From Candidatus Flavonifractor merdavium (GTDB taxonomy: Bacteria > Bacillota > Clostridia > Oscillospirales > Oscillospiraceae), in the NCBI GenBank assembly GCA_019119335.1, contig DWXF01000048.1:1-64000 (forward strand): a stretch of DNA of 64,000 nucleotides. The letters run 5' to 3'. The number at the start of each line of letters is the position of its first letter. Position 1 is the stretch's first letter. The translations under genes were made by a program, and so were the position numbers. The notes below the pieces were generated by a model. That model was not told the DNA's origin. It saw only the letters and a list, made by a program, of their open reading frames with translations, and made no database searches. Shown here one piece after another: positions 28,352-37,049 of the stretch.

Positions 28352-29341
28352 ATGGACGCGATTCGTTGGGAAGGAAATACCCTTTTCTTACTCGATCAGA
28401 CCAAGCTCCCGGTGGAGGAGGTCTGGCTCTCCTATACCGACTACCGGCCGGTAATCGACGCCATCCGCACCATGGTGGTGCGGGGGGCCCCCGCCATCGG
28501 GGTCACCGCCGCCTATGCCTACTGCCTGGCCGCCCTGGAGAGGGCCGACCTGAAAGAGGCCAAGGCGGCCCTGGCCGCCAGCCGTCCCACGGCGGTCAAC
28601 CTGTTCTGGGCCCTGGAGCGGATGGAGAAACAGGCGGCTGCCTGCGGCGGGAACCCGGAGGCCCTCATCGCCGAGGCCATCGCCATTCATCAGGAGGACG
28701 TGGCCATGTGCAAGGCCATGGGGCGTCACGGCGCGGCGGTGGTCCCCGACCACGCCCGCATCCTCACCCACTGCAATGCCGGGGCCCTGGCCACCGGCGG
28801 CTACGGCACCGCTCTGGGGGTGATCCGGGCGGCCCACGAGCAGGGGAAAGTGGAAATGGTTTACGCCGACGAAACCCGGCCCCTTCTCCAGGGCGCCCGG
28901 CTCACCGCCTACGAGCTGGTCACCGACCACATCCCCGCCACCTTGATCGCCGACAACATGGCGGCCAGCCTGATGGCCAAGGGGAAGATCGACCTGGTGG
29001 TGGTGGGCTGCGACCGGATGGCGGCCAACGGCGACTTTGCCAACAAGATCGGCACCTACTCGGTGGCGGTGAACGCCCATCACCACGGGGTTCCCTTCTA
29101 TGTGGCCCTCCCCTGCTCCACCATCGACCTATCCATCCCCGACGGGTCTGGCATCCCCATTGAGGAGCGGGAGGCCGACGAGATACGCACCCTCTACGGG
29201 GTGCAGACCGCGCCCAGGACGGTGGAGGTGTACAACCCCGCCTTCGACGTAACCCCCCACAGCCTGGTCACCGGCATCATCACCGAGAAGGGGGTCATTT
29301 ACCCGCCCTTCCGGGAGAATCTGCAAAAATTGTTTGGATAA
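28352..29341 (+). CDS. mtnA: S-methyl-5-thioribose-1-phosphate isomerase
   Basis: Converts methylthioribose-1-phosphate to methylthioribulose-1-phosphate in methionine salvage (the same fold also serves related sugar-phosphate salvage). 329 residues, with family patterns VVRGAPAIGVTAAYAY, HCNAGALATGGYGTALGV, YADETRPLLQGARLTAYEL and VVGCDRMAANGDFANKIGTY, which hold the catalytic Cys/Asp. The reading frame extends far upstream, but the ATG at 28352 follows GGAGG and begins the homologous region. It stands alone, with no other mtn gene adjacent, and ends in a terminator. Confidence 0.95.
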   Translation: MDAIRWEGNTLFLLDQTKLPVEEVWLSYTDYRPVIDAIRTMVVRGAPAIGVTAAYAYCLAALERADLKEAKAALAASRPTAVNLFWALERMEKQAAACGGNPEALIAEAIAIHQEDVAMCKAMGRHGAAVVPDHARILTHCNAGALATGGYGTALGVIRAAHEQGKVEMVYADETRPLLQGARLTAYELVTDHIPATLIADNMAASLMAKGKIDLVVVGCDRMAANGDFANKIGTYSVAVNAHHHGVPFYVALPCSTIDLSIPDGSGIPIEEREADEIRTLYGVQTAPRTVEVYNPAFDVTPHSLVTGIITEKGVIYPPFRENLQKLFG

Positions 29342-29346
29342 AGGCG

Positions 29347-29374
29347 GGCCGGTGGAGACACCGGCCCCCTTTTT
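29347..29374 (+). terminator. Intrinsic terminator after mtnA
   Basis: Eight-base stem GGCCGGTG-GAGA-CACCGGCC followed by C and five T, 5 bases after the mtnA stop; it overlaps the 3' end of the opposing murF gene. Confidence 0.85.
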
Positions 29375-30764
29375 ATGCCTCTTTGGTGATGGTCAGCAGG
29401 TACTCCACCAGCTCCTCCATCGCCATGCCCCGGGAGGCCTTGACCAGGATGGTGGCGTCGGGCTTTACCAGGTCATCCAGCACCGGCTTGGCCTGCTCCT
29501 TGGTCTCACAGTAGAAACACTGGGGTACGCCGGCCTCCTGGGCGGCGGTGTAGATGTGCTTTGCCAGCTCGCCTACCGCCACCAGGCACTGGATACCCGC
29601 CTTGCCCAGGTACTCGCCGATACCGGCATGGAGGGCGGGAGCCAGGGGCCCCAGCTCAAACATATCCCCCAGCACGGCAATCTTGTTCTCCCCGTTGGCG
29701 TTGGACAGCACCTGCACCGCCGCCCGCATGGACTGAGGGTTAGCGTTGTAGGTGTCGTTGAGGATGGTGATGTTGTCCCCCCGGTTGAGGATGTTCATGC
29801 GCATCTTGGTGGGGGCGAAGTGGAGCACGCCGCTGGCGATCTCGTCAGGCGTCAGGCCGAAGTGCTCGCCCACCGCGGCGGCCATCAGGGTGGGGTAGAT
29901 CATGTGGTCTCCCAGGGCGGGGATCTCCACGGGAAATGTCCCCTTGGGGGTACACACCCGGCAGGTGAGCCGGCTCTTGCCGTCGCTTTCCAGGTCACTG
30001 GCCCGGTAATCCAGCTCCGCCTCCGCCCCCACCCGCAGGAAGGTGAAGGGCAGCTTGCCCGGCAGAGTGTTCAGCAGAGGGTCGTCCCCGTTGATGATGG
30101 CCGGGGCGCCCGGCTTGGCGTGGTGGAAGATCTCGCTTTTGGCCTCCAGAATCTTCTCCCGGGAGCCGAAGTGCTCGATATGGGAGTCCCCGATGTTGGT
30201 CATCAGCACCACGTCGGGCTCTACCAGAGCGGAGAGATAGTCGATCTCCCCGGCGTGGTTCATGCCCAGCTCCAGCACCGCCAGCTGATGCTCCGGCTTC
30301 AGCCGCAGCAGGGTCATGGGCACCCCGATCTCATTGTTCAGGTTGCCCTCGGTCTTGAGCACGTTGTACTTCTCCCCCAGCACCGCCGCCACCATGTCCT
30401 TGGTGGTGGTCTTGCCCACCGAGCCGGTGATGGCGATTACGGGAATGGGGAACTTGGCCTTGTAGTACTTGGCCAGATCCCGGAGGGCCCTCTGGGTGGA
30501 ATCCACCTTAATATAAAACTTTCCGGGCAGATAGCTCTCCCGCTCCCGCTGGGTGAAGCACCCGGCGGCGCCCCCCTCCAGGGCGGAATTGATATAGGCG
30601 TGTCCGTCAAACCGCTCCCCGGACAGGGGGATGAACAGAGAGCCGGCGTGGATGGTGCGGCTGTCGGTCTCCACCCGGCCCACCGTGCGGTTCAGGTCCC
30701 CGAATTCTCCCAGCAGGCTGCCGTGGACAGCCTCCAGAATTTCCCGTATGGTCATGGGCTCCAT
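29373..30764 (-). CDS. murF: MurF: UDP-MurNAc-tripeptide:D-Ala-D-Ala ligase
   Basis: Adds D-Ala-D-Ala to the UDP-MurNAc tripeptide in the cytoplasm. 463 residues with the Mur-ligase ATP site VIAITGSVGKTTTKDMV, NNEIGVPMTLL, ELGMNHAGEIDYL and the late NDTYNANPQSMRAAV motif. The ATG at 30764 follows AAGGAGAG and is chosen over a longer frame reaching 30833. It lies 17 bases after ddl, so the two genes that make and use D-Ala-D-Ala are together. Confidence 0.96.
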   Translation of the reverse strand: MEPMTIREILEAVHGSLLGEFGDLNRTVGRVETDSRTIHAGSLFIPLSGERFDGHAYINSALEGGAAGCFTQRERESYLPGKFYIKVDSTQRALRDLAKYYKAKFPIPVIAITGSVGKTTTKDMVAAVLGEKYNVLKTEGNLNNEIGVPMTLLRLKPEHQLAVLELGMNHAGEIDYLSALVEPDVVLMTNIGDSHIEHFGSREKILEAKSEIFHHAKPGAPAIINGDDPLLNTLPGKLPFTFLRVGAEAELDYRASDLESDGKSRLTCRVCTPKGTFPVEIPALGDHMIYPTLMAAAVGEHFGLTPDEIASGVLHFAPTKMRMNILNRGDNITILNDTYNANPQSMRAAVQVLSNANGENKIAVLGDMFELGPLAPALHAGIGEYLGKAGIQCLVAVGELAKHIYTAAQEAGVPQCFYCETKEQAKPVLDDLVKPDATILVKASRGMAMEELVEYLLTITKEA

Positions 30765-30781
30765 CTCTGCTTCTCTCCTTC

Positions 30782-31825
30782 TTATCTTCCCTGCCGGCGG
30801 GCCTCCAGTGAGGCCTCCACAATCCGCTGGCACAGCTGTTGATAGTCGATCCCCACAGCCGCCGCCTCCTGGGGCAGCAGGCTGGTGGGCGTCATGCCGG
30901 GCAGGGTGTTGATCTCCAGGAACCAGGGCTCCCCGTCGGAGGTGACGATGAAATCCGCCCGGGAGTAGACGCTCAGGCCCAGGGTCTCATACACCCGCAG
31001 GGCGGCGGCGCGCAGCTTCTCCTCGGTCTGGGCCGGGATCTCCGCCGGACACACCTCCAGGGCCGCGCCGGGCTGGTACTTGTTGGCGTAGTCGTAAAAG
31101 CCCTCTTTGGGGATGATCTCGATGGAGGGCAGGGCCTTGTCCTCCAGAATGCCCACCTGGATCTCCCGGCCCCTGATGTACTCCTCCAGCACCGTGCGGC
31201 CGCCCAGCTCCAGGCCGTCCACAAGGGCTTTTCGCAGCTCATCGGCGGTGTAGGCGATGGACACGCCGATGGAAGAGCCGCTGGCCACCGGCTTGACCAC
31301 CAGGGGCAGCCGGGCGCTCTCCACCAGGCCGTCGATGTCCTCAGCCTTGTACTCCACCGTCTTCCAGCCGGGGGTGCTCACCACGTCGGCCACCAGCCGC
31401 TTGGTCAGGTCCTTGTCCATGGCGATGGCGCTGCCCAGGTAGCCCGCCCCGGTATAGGGAATCCCCATCAGCTCCAGAGTGGCCTGGACCTTTCCGTCCT
31501 CGCCGCAGGTACCGTGGAGGGCCAGGAACGCCAGGTCCGCCATCTGGCACAGCTCCAGCACGTGGGGGCCGAACATGCTCCGGCTGTTCCCCGGGCGGCT
31601 GGCCCGCACCTGGTCCAGGTCGGGCGCTTCCCGGCTTACCTTTTTAAAGGATTCCGGCACCGGGGCGTCGAAAAAGCCCTCGTCCGCCTCCTCCGCTCCG
31701 AAAAACAGGTCCACCAGTCCCGCCCGGTGGCCCAGCCCTCGCAGGGCTTCGGTCACCATGGCGCCGGTGGAAAGGGACACGTTCCGCTCCGGGGAAAGGC
31801 CGCCGGCCAACACAACGATCTTCAT
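30782..31825 (-). CDS. ddl: D-alanine--D-alanine ligase
   Basis: Joins two D-alanines for peptidoglycan. 347 residues, ATP-grasp fold: N-terminal KIVVLAGGLSPERNVSLSTG, HGTCGEDGKVQATLELMGIPYTG (substrate loop), LVVKPVASGSSIGVSIA and the C-terminal INTLPGMTPTSLLPQ metal site. ATG at 31825 has GAGG seven bases upstream; a GTG two codons earlier is too close to it. Followed by murF. Confidence 0.95.
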   Translation of the reverse strand: MKIVVLAGGLSPERNVSLSTGAMVTEALRGLGHRAGLVDLFFGAEEADEGFFDAPVPESFKKVSREAPDLDQVRASRPGNSRSMFGPHVLELCQMADLAFLALHGTCGEDGKVQATLELMGIPYTGAGYLGSAIAMDKDLTKRLVADVVSTPGWKTVEYKAEDIDGLVESARLPLVVKPVASGSSIGVSIAYTADELRKALVDGLELGGRTVLEEYIRGREIQVGILEDKALPSIEIIPKEGFYDYANKYQPGAALEVCPAEIPAQTEEKLRAAALRVYETLGLSVYSRADFIVTSDGEPWFLEINTLPGMTPTSLLPQEAAAVGIDYQQLCQRIVEASLEARRQGR

Positions 31826-31881
31826 ATTCACACCTCGTCAGAGAGAAATAGGCTCTCCAGTATCATATGCGCTAATACTAT

Positions 31882-31910
31882 ATTATAGCATGCTTTATCT
31901 CCATACTCAA
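31882..31910 (-). promoter_or_regulatory. Promoter of ddl-murF
   Basis: Minus strand TTGAGT (31905-31910), 17-base spacer and a perfect TATAAT (31882-31887), about 57 bases upstream of the ddl start. Confidence 0.7.
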
Positions 31911-31972
31911 CCATCTTTCCGCCATCCGCCCATGAAATCTCTCTCCTCCGCCGCTTCTTGCGGTGTCCGGCC

Positions 31973-32001
31973 TTGACAAGGGCGCGCCCTTCTGCTTCAA
32001 T
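31973..32001 (+). promoter_or_regulatory. MFS promoter with a 14-base palindrome in the spacer
   Basis: TTGACA (31973-31978) and TTCAAT (31996-32001) with a 17-base spacer. A perfect palindrome, AAGGGCGCGCCCTT, occupies 31978-31991 between the two elements, the usual place of a repressor operator. No regulator gene is adjacent. The 304-base gap between ddl and the transporter otherwise holds only the ddl promoter and the upstream ORF. Confidence 0.5.
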
Positions 32002-32080
32002 GGTATAAAAGGAGTGAGCCGCACTATGCCGCATCTGTCCAATCCCTCCTGAACCGCATATCAGCTGAAGGAGGCGCTGC

Positions 32081-32311
32081 ATGACAGCGCCCGGTTGTTA
32101 TGCAAAAAATCAGGAGGAATTGGACCTTTATGAGGCGAAACTTATTTTGCATGTACGCCATTGCCCTCTTACAGGGCATGGTTTTTTATGGACCCGTGGC
32201 CACACTGTACCGGCAGACCCGGGATGTCTCCGTCGCGCAGATAACCCTGATCGAGAGCATTTCTCTGGCGCTCTGCCTTCTGCTGGAAATCCCCTGGGGC
32301 GTTCTGGCTGA
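32081..32311 (+). CDS. Upstream ORF overlapping the MFS gene out of frame
   Basis: 76-codon frame starting at an ATG that has a perfect AAGGAGG 7 bases upstream. It begins MTAPGCYAKNQEELDLYEAK and runs through the MFS ribosome site into the transporter coding region in another frame. The part after about residue 20 is probably only a shadow of the MFS gene. The strong start suggests translation of a leader that affects transporter expression; a remnant coding start is the alternative. A 7-base stem (GGCGCTG/CAGCGCC) covers the start codon. Confidence 0.35.
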   Translation: MTAPGCYAKNQEELDLYEAKLILHVRHCPLTGHGFLWTRGHTVPADPGCLRRADNPDREHFSGALPSAGNPLGRSG

Positions 32312-33269
32312 TAAATTGGGCTATCGGACCACCATGGTCTCCTGCTGTTTTCTCTATCTGCTCTCAAAAATCGTGTTCTGGCAGGCCTCCGGTTTCGGCT
32401 GGTTTCTGGTGGAGCGGGTCATCCTCAGCGTCGCGCTCTCCGGCATATCCGGCGTGGATACCAGCATCCTGTATCTCTCCCGGGGGAGGGCGGACAGCCA
32501 GCGCGTCTTTGGCGTCTATAACAGTTTGCAAATGGCGGGCCTGCTCACCGCCGCCGTCACCTTTTCCTTGCTAATCCAGGACAATTACGCCCTGGCCGGC
32601 CAGCTCACGGTCCTCAGCTACGGCACTGCCGCGCTGTTTTCCCTAGGCCTGGCTCCGGTTCCCTGTCCCCACCGTTTCTCCCCCCGGCAGGCGGTAACCC
32701 TTCTGGGACAGACTCTGGGGAATAAATCGCTGCTGCTTTTTCTGTGCTCCGTCGCGCTGCTGACGGAAGCCCATCAGACCATCACCGTCTTTCTCAATCA
32801 GCTCCAATATGAACTCTGCGGGCTGCCGGACGCGGCCATCGGAGGGCTCTATATCGCCGCCACTCTGCTGGGTCTGATGGGAATGTGCTCCGCCCGGCTC
32901 ACCCGCAGAACCGGCCTTGTCCCAGCCGCCCTTCTGTTCTATGGCGGAGCAACCGGGGCCTGCGCCGCCCTGGCTCTGACCCACACGGCTCTTCCCTCCG
33001 TCTGCGCCATTTTGACGCTGCGGCTGTGCAACACCCTGTTCCAGCCCCTTCAGATGACGCTGCAGAACAGACAGGTTTCCGCGCAGCACCGGGCTACCGC
33101 GCTGAGCATCTATGCCATGGTCACCGATTCGGTAGGCATCGGCGTCAATCTGACCTTCGGGGTCCTGGCGGAAGCAAGCCTCTCCCTGGCGTTCTGGTTC
33201 GGCAGTGCTATCTGTCTCACGGGCCTGGCGCTGTTTTTGCTCTGGCACCGGTCCCAAACCCACCGATAA
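32130..33269 (+). CDS. MFS transporter
   Basis: 379-residue major facilitator protein with about 12 hydrophobic segments. Near the N-terminus it has YGPVATLYRQTRDVSVAQITLIESI and the loop 2-3 motif GVLADKLGYRTTM (motif A-like GxxxDxxGxR). Substrate unknown; short MFS proteins of this kind are often drug or small-molecule exporters. The ATG at 32130 is 12 bases from AGGAGG; an ATG at 32100 lacks a site. It stands alone between terminators and is less GC-biased in codon choice than its neighbours, so acquisition by transfer is possible but unproven. Confidence 0.88.
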   Translation: MRRNLFCMYAIALLQGMVFYGPVATLYRQTRDVSVAQITLIESISLALCLLLEIPWGVLADKLGYRTTMVSCCFLYLLSKIVFWQASGFGWFLVERVILSVALSGISGVDTSILYLSRGRADSQRVFGVYNSLQMAGLLTAAVTFSLLIQDNYALAGQLTVLSYGTAALFSLGLAPVPCPHRFSPRQAVTLLGQTLGNKSLLLFLCSVALLTEAHQTITVFLNQLQYELCGLPDAAIGGLYIAATLLGLMGMCSARLTRRTGLVPAALLFYGGATGACAALALTHTALPSVCAILTLRLCNTLFQPLQMTLQNRQVSAQHRATALSIYAMVTDSVGIGVNLTFGVLAEASLSLAFWFGSAICLTGLALFLLWHRSQTHR

Positions 33270-33273
33270 GCAG

Positions 33274-33304
33274 AAAAAACGGCCGCGGAAAGCGGCCGTT
33301 TTTT
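33274..33304. terminator. Bidirectional intrinsic terminator
   Basis: Thirteen-base perfect stem AAAAAACGGCCGC/GCGGCCGTTTTTT with a 5-base loop, between the convergent MFS and SLH protein genes. Confidence 0.92.
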
Positions 33305-33307
33305 CAT

Positions 33308-34576
33308 TCAGAACCAGCCGGTATCCCGGCTGTCCAGCAGCTCCAGGGAAGCGCACAGCAGCTGGGCGGCCTCCCCCCGGGTCAGTTGGGTCCCCAGGCT
33401 GTCTCCGCTCTCCAGTACGCCGCAGGTGGTCAGATTGGCGGCGGACTGGGCGGCCCAGGCCGGGGCGTTGCCGTCCGCAAAGGTCTGGGCATCCACGTCG
33501 GTGACCTGGAGAGCCCGGTCCAGCAGCACCGCCGCCTCCGCCGTGGTCACGGCGCCGTCGCCCTGGAACACCACCTGGCCGGCCTCGTTCCGGCTGCCCT
33601 GGATCAGGCCGCTCTTCAGGGCGGAGGACACATAGGGCTTGGCCCAGGTCTCGATGGCGTCGTCGTCGGCAAAACCGGTGCGCTCCACCCCCTCCAGAGC
33701 CTCCATGCCCACGGTGTTCATCACCATGGTGACAAACTGGCTGCGGGTCACGGTGGTATCAGGCTGGAAGAAGTAGGCCCCGTTCATGCACTCCCCCACA
33801 AAAATGTTCTCCTCCGCCAGGCGGATGGCGGCCTTCTGAGCGGGGTGGCCGTCCAGGTCGGAATAGGTCACCTTGGTGTCCGGCTTTTCAATCTTCACCT
33901 TTACCGTGGCCGGATCGGAGGAATTGCCTACCGCGTCCACCGCCACATAGGTGAAGGTATCCTTTCCGGTCTTGTTCTCATAGGGGGTGTAGATGAAGGT
34001 GCCGTCCTCCTGAATGGTCACCGCCCCCCGGGCGGGCTTTTTCACCACATGGTAGGTGAGCAGATCCCCTTCCGGGTCCACCCCGTCGAACCGCTCGGTG
34101 ACGGCTACATTTTTATAGGTGGTCAGCTCCAGGTCGCGGGCCACCGGCGCGCTGTTCTCCTCGGCCAGCAGGTAGAGGTCGGCCGACAGCTCCGCCCCGC
34201 TGGTGCCGTTGGAAAACACCGGCAGGAACTTGAACTGGGCGGTGGAGGCGGCGGTCTGGTCCTTGGGGGTGTAGCGCAGGCCGTCCACCGCGTTCATGGA
34301 GATCACGTCCCCCACCCGCAGCAGCTGGCCCCCCAGAGTCAGGGTGCCCGCCTGGCTGTCAGGCAGGGCGGAGAGCACGATGGCGTCCAGCTCGCCGCCG
34401 TCGGTGTGGAAGTCGGACGTGGTAAAGGAGAGGGTCTCCCCGGCCAGTCCGTTTTTGGCCAGGTCGTAGGCCACGGGGACCTCCTCCCCGCCGTCAAAGA
34501 AAAAGGCCGAGGCGGACGGCGCGGCAGCCAGGAGCAGGGCCGCCGCCACCGCCGCAGTCAGGATACGGTGTCTCAA
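33308..34576 (-). CDS. Secreted Ig-like and SLH-domain surface protein
   Basis: 422-residue exported protein: signal peptide 1-24 (MRHRILTAAVAAALLLAAAPSASA), two cadherin/Ig-like repeats (second one SAPVARDLELTTYKN...DPEGDLLTYHV...GTFIYTPYENKTGKDTFTYVAVD), then SLH repeats to the C-terminus for wall binding. The frame extends to 34669, but the start is a TTG at 34576 with AAGGAGG 8 bases upstream, just before the signal peptide. Probably a structural or adhesive surface protein; no enzyme motif is seen. Confidence 0.88.
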   Translation of the reverse strand: MRHRILTAAVAAALLLAAAPSASAFFFDGGEEVPVAYDLAKNGLAGETLSFTTSDFHTDGGELDAIVLSALPDSQAGTLTLGGQLLRVGDVISMNAVDGLRYTPKDQTAASTAQFKFLPVFSNGTSGAELSADLYLLAEENSAPVARDLELTTYKNVAVTERFDGVDPEGDLLTYHVVKKPARGAVTIQEDGTFIYTPYENKTGKDTFTYVAVDAVGNSSDPATVKVKIEKPDTKVTYSDLDGHPAQKAAIRLAEENIFVGECMNGAYFFQPDTTVTRSQFVTMVMNTVGMEALEGVERTGFADDDAIETWAKPYVSSALKSGLIQGSRNEAGQVVFQGDGAVTTAEAAVLLDRALQVTDVDAQTFADGNAPAWAAQSAANLTTCGVLESGDSLGTQLTRGEAAQLLCASLELLDSRDTGWF

Positions 34577-34662
34577 ATGAATGACCTCCTTATTTGGTAA
34601 TCGCTCATAGTCTCTGCCAATCCCGGCAAAATATGCACCTATTGTTCCGGTGAAAATTCTCC

Positions 34663-34691
34663 TTGACAAACGGGGGAAAATCGTGTATCAT
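34663..34691 (+). promoter_or_regulatory. Promoter of ylxM-ffh-rpsP-khpA
   Basis: TTGACA (34663-34668), 17-base spacer, TATCAT (34686-34691), about 70 bases upstream of ylxM. Confidence 0.75.
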
Positions 34692-34763
34692 CCTCATTGT
34701 TGTAAAGCCCAGAAACTTTACTTCCTTTACAGAACCACCGGAGGCGCGGAAGGAGGCGGCGGG

Positions 34764-35132
34764 ATGAAAAACCAGGCGTACCGTATGGCGCTGCTGTACG
34801 ATTTCTACGGCGACATGCTTACCGACCGGCAGAAGGAGTTCTATGACCTCTATTATAACGAGGACCTGTCTCTGGCGGAGATCGCGGAGAACTACGGCAT
34901 CACCCGTCAGGGTGTGCGGGACGTGATCGTCCGGGCGGAGGCGGTGCTCACCGAGCTGGAGGACAAGACCGGCATCATCAGGCGGTTCCACAAAATGCAG
35001 GAGCAGTTCGCCCAGATGGAGACGGCTGTGAACGCCATCCTCCAGCGCAACGACCAGAAGTGGCAGGACAACGAGCTGGAGCTCCAGTGCAACCGCATCC
35101 AGGAGCTGCTGGCCCAGCTGAAACAGGAGTAA
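34764..35132 (+). CDS. ylxM: YlxM/p13-like DNA-binding protein (UPF0122)
   Basis: 122-residue helix-turn-helix protein conserved upstream of ffh in Firmicutes. The N-terminal half reads like sigma region 4: LTDRQKEFYDLYYNEDLSLAEIAENYGITRQGVRDVIVRAE; a helical C-terminal half follows. It is thought to modulate the signal recognition particle pathway. ATG at 34764 with GGAGG; 3 bases separate it from ffh. Confidence 0.94.
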   Translation: MKNQAYRMALLYDFYGDMLTDRQKEFYDLYYNEDLSLAEIAENYGITRQGVRDVIVRAEAVLTELEDKTGIIRRFHKMQEQFAQMETAVNAILQRNDQKWQDNELELQCNRIQELLAQLKQE

Positions 35133-35135
35133 CCC

Positions 35136-36494
35136 ATGGCATTTGAAGGACTGACCGAAAAGCTCTCCGCCGCGTTCAAGAAGCTGCGGGGCAAGGGCCG
35201 GCTCTCCGAGGCCGACGTAAAGGAGGCCATGAAGGAGATCCGCATGGCCCTGCTGGAGGCCGACGTAAACTTCAAGGTGGTCAAGCAGTTTGTCGCCTCC
35301 GTCACCGAGCGGGCCATCGGCTCCGACGTGCTGGAGAGCCTGACTCCCGCTCAGATGATCGTGAAGATCGTCAACGAGGAGCTCACCAACCTGATGGGCG
35401 GGGAGAACAGCAAGCTGACCATCTCCCCCAAGCCCCCCACGGTAGTCATGCTGTGCGGCCTCAACGGCGCGGGCAAGACCACCAACGGCGCCAAGCTGGC
35501 GGGCTTTTTCAAAAAGCAGGGCAAGCGGCCCCTGCTGGTGGCCTGCGACACCTTCCGCCCCGCCGCCATCACCCAGCTGGAGGTGGTGGGTTCTCAGGTG
35601 GACGTGCCGGTGTTCCAGATGGGGCAGATCGACCCCATCGACATCGCCAGGGCGGGCATTGAGCACGCCAAAAAGCACGGCAACGACATGGTATTCATCG
35701 ACACCGCCGGCCGGCTCCACGTGGACGAGGAGCTGATGGACCAGCTCAAGCAGATGAAGGCGGCCATCGAGCCCACCGAGATCCTGCTCATCGTGGACGC
35801 CATGATCGGCCAGGACGCGGTAAACGCCGCCAAAGCCTTTGACGAGGCCCTGGACATCACCGGCGTGATGCTCACCAAGCTGGACGGCGACGCCCGGGGC
35901 GGTGCGGCCCTGTCCATCAAGGCGGTTACCGGCAAGCCCATCAAGTTTGTGGGTCAGGGCGAGAAGCTGGACCAGGTGGACCTGTTCTACCCCGACCGGA
36001 TGGCCTCCCGGATCCTGGGCATGGGCGATGTGCTCTCCCTGATTGAAAAAGCCCAGCAGAGCTTTGACGCCAAGAAGGCCGCCGAGCTGGAGCAGAAGCT
36101 GCGCAAGAACAAATTCACCCTGGCGGACTTTTACGACCAGCTGGTGCAGGTCAAGAGCATGGGCTCTCTGTCCGACATCGCCGGGATGCTCCCCGGCGTC
36201 AACGGCAAGGCCCTGGAGGGCGCCATGGTGGACGAGTCCGCCCTAGCCCGTACCGAGGCCATCATCCTGTCCATGACCCCCGCCGAGCGGGAGGACCCCT
36301 CCCTGCTGAACAACAGCCGGAAAAAGCGCATCGCCGCCGGCTCCGGCACCCAGGTGGTGGACATCAACCGCCTGCTCAAGCAGTTCGAGCTGATGCAGCA
36401 GATGAGCAAGCAGTTCTCCGGCAAGAATATGAAGAAGCTGGGCCGGATGGGAAAGTTCGGGGGCTTCGGAAAGCTGCCCGGCCTGCCCTTTTAA
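35136..36494 (+). CDS. ffh: Signal recognition particle protein Ffh
   Basis: SRP54-type GTPase that delivers nascent membrane proteins to FtsY. 452 residues: N domain (1-90), G domain with CGLNGAGKTTNGAKLA, DTFRPAAITQLE, DTAGRLHVDEELM and TKLDGDARGG, and a C-terminal M domain rich in methionines (QFELMQQMSKQFSGKNMKKLGRMG) that binds SRP RNA and signal peptides. In operon order ylxM-ffh-rpsP-khpA. Confidence 0.98.
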   Translation: MAFEGLTEKLSAAFKKLRGKGRLSEADVKEAMKEIRMALLEADVNFKVVKQFVASVTERAIGSDVLESLTPAQMIVKIVNEELTNLMGGENSKLTISPKPPTVVMLCGLNGAGKTTNGAKLAGFFKKQGKRPLLVACDTFRPAAITQLEVVGSQVDVPVFQMGQIDPIDIARAGIEHAKKHGNDMVFIDTAGRLHVDEELMDQLKQMKAAIEPTEILLIVDAMIGQDAVNAAKAFDEALDITGVMLTKLDGDARGGAALSIKAVTGKPIKFVGQGEKLDQVDLFYPDRMASRILGMGDVLSLIEKAQQSFDAKKAAELEQKLRKNKFTLADFYDQLVQVKSMGSLSDIAGMLPGVNGKALEGAMVDESALARTEAIILSMTPAEREDPSLLNNSRKKRIAAGSGTQVVDINRLLKQFELMQQMSKQFSGKNMKKLGRMGKFGGFGKLPGLPF

Positions 36495-36560
36495 GTGTTG
36501 GTAAGCGCGGCGCGCCGCGTTTCCATAGATGTTTGAAACTTACATGGAGGTGAAGATACA

Positions 36561-36800
36561 ATGGTTAAGATCAGACTGCGTCGTATGGGCGCTAAGAAGT
36601 CTCCTTTCTACCGCATCGTGGTGGCGGACTCCCGCTATCCCCGTGACGGCCGCTTCATCGAGGAGATCGGCACCTACAACCCGCTGACCCAGCCCGCCGA
36701 GATCAAGGTGGACGCCGAGCGCGCCCAGGCCTGGATCAAGACCGGCGCTCAGCCCACCGAGACCGTGAAGGCTCTGCTGAAAAAAGCTGGCGCCATCTAA
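36561..36800 (+). CDS. rpsP: 30S ribosomal protein S16
   Basis: 79-residue small-subunit protein. Family start [25 protein letters not shown] and [18 protein letters not shown] at 36561 with GGAGGTGA upstream. A GC-rich palindromic stretch (about 36508-36522) lies in the gap after ffh but has no T run. Confidence 0.98.
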   Translation: MVKIRLRRMGAKKSPFYRIVVADSRYPRDGRFIEEIGTYNPLTQPAEIKVDAERAQAWIKTGAQPTETVKALLKKAGAI

Positions 36801-36817
36801 TTGGAGGTCAGGCTGGC

Positions 36818-37048
36818 ATGAAGGAACTGCTCACCTACATCGCCCGCAGCCTGGTGGACCATCCCGACTCCGTGGTGGTTACCGAGCACGCCGGCGAGAG
36901 TGAGACCGTCCTGGAGCTTCGGGTGGCCCCCGAGGACATGGGCAAGGTGATCGGCCGCCAGGGCCGTATCGCCAAGGAGATCCGCACGCTGATGCGCTCC
37001 GTGGCCCAGCGCCAGGGCACCAAGGTCTCCGTCGAGATCGTCGACTGA
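36818..37048 (+). CDS. khpA: KH-domain RNA-binding protein KhpA
   Basis: 76-residue protein consisting of one KH domain with the GKVIGRQGRIAKEIR GxxG loop. In Firmicutes KhpA pairs with KhpB/Jag and binds many RNAs, affecting cell division and translation. It follows rpsP by 17 bases, the usual neighbourhood, and is followed by a terminator. Confidence 0.95.
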   Translation: MKELLTYIARSLVDHPDSVVVTEHAGESETVLELRVAPEDMGKVIGRQGRIAKEIRTLMRSVAQRQGTKVSVEIVD

Positions 37049-37049
37049 A

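Noticed and set aside
31973..32009. TATAAA at 32004-32009 as the -10 of the MFS promoter
   Set aside because: The spacer from TTGACA would be 25 bases, too long for known sigma-A promoters or MerR-type 19-20 base spacers.
31828..32082. 84-codon minus frame in the ddl/MFS gap
   Set aside because: It overlaps the ddl and MFS promoter elements and its start has no ribosome site.
36505..36535. GC-rich palindrome between ffh and rpsP as a terminator
   Set aside because: No T run follows, and rpsP is expected to be in the same transcript.
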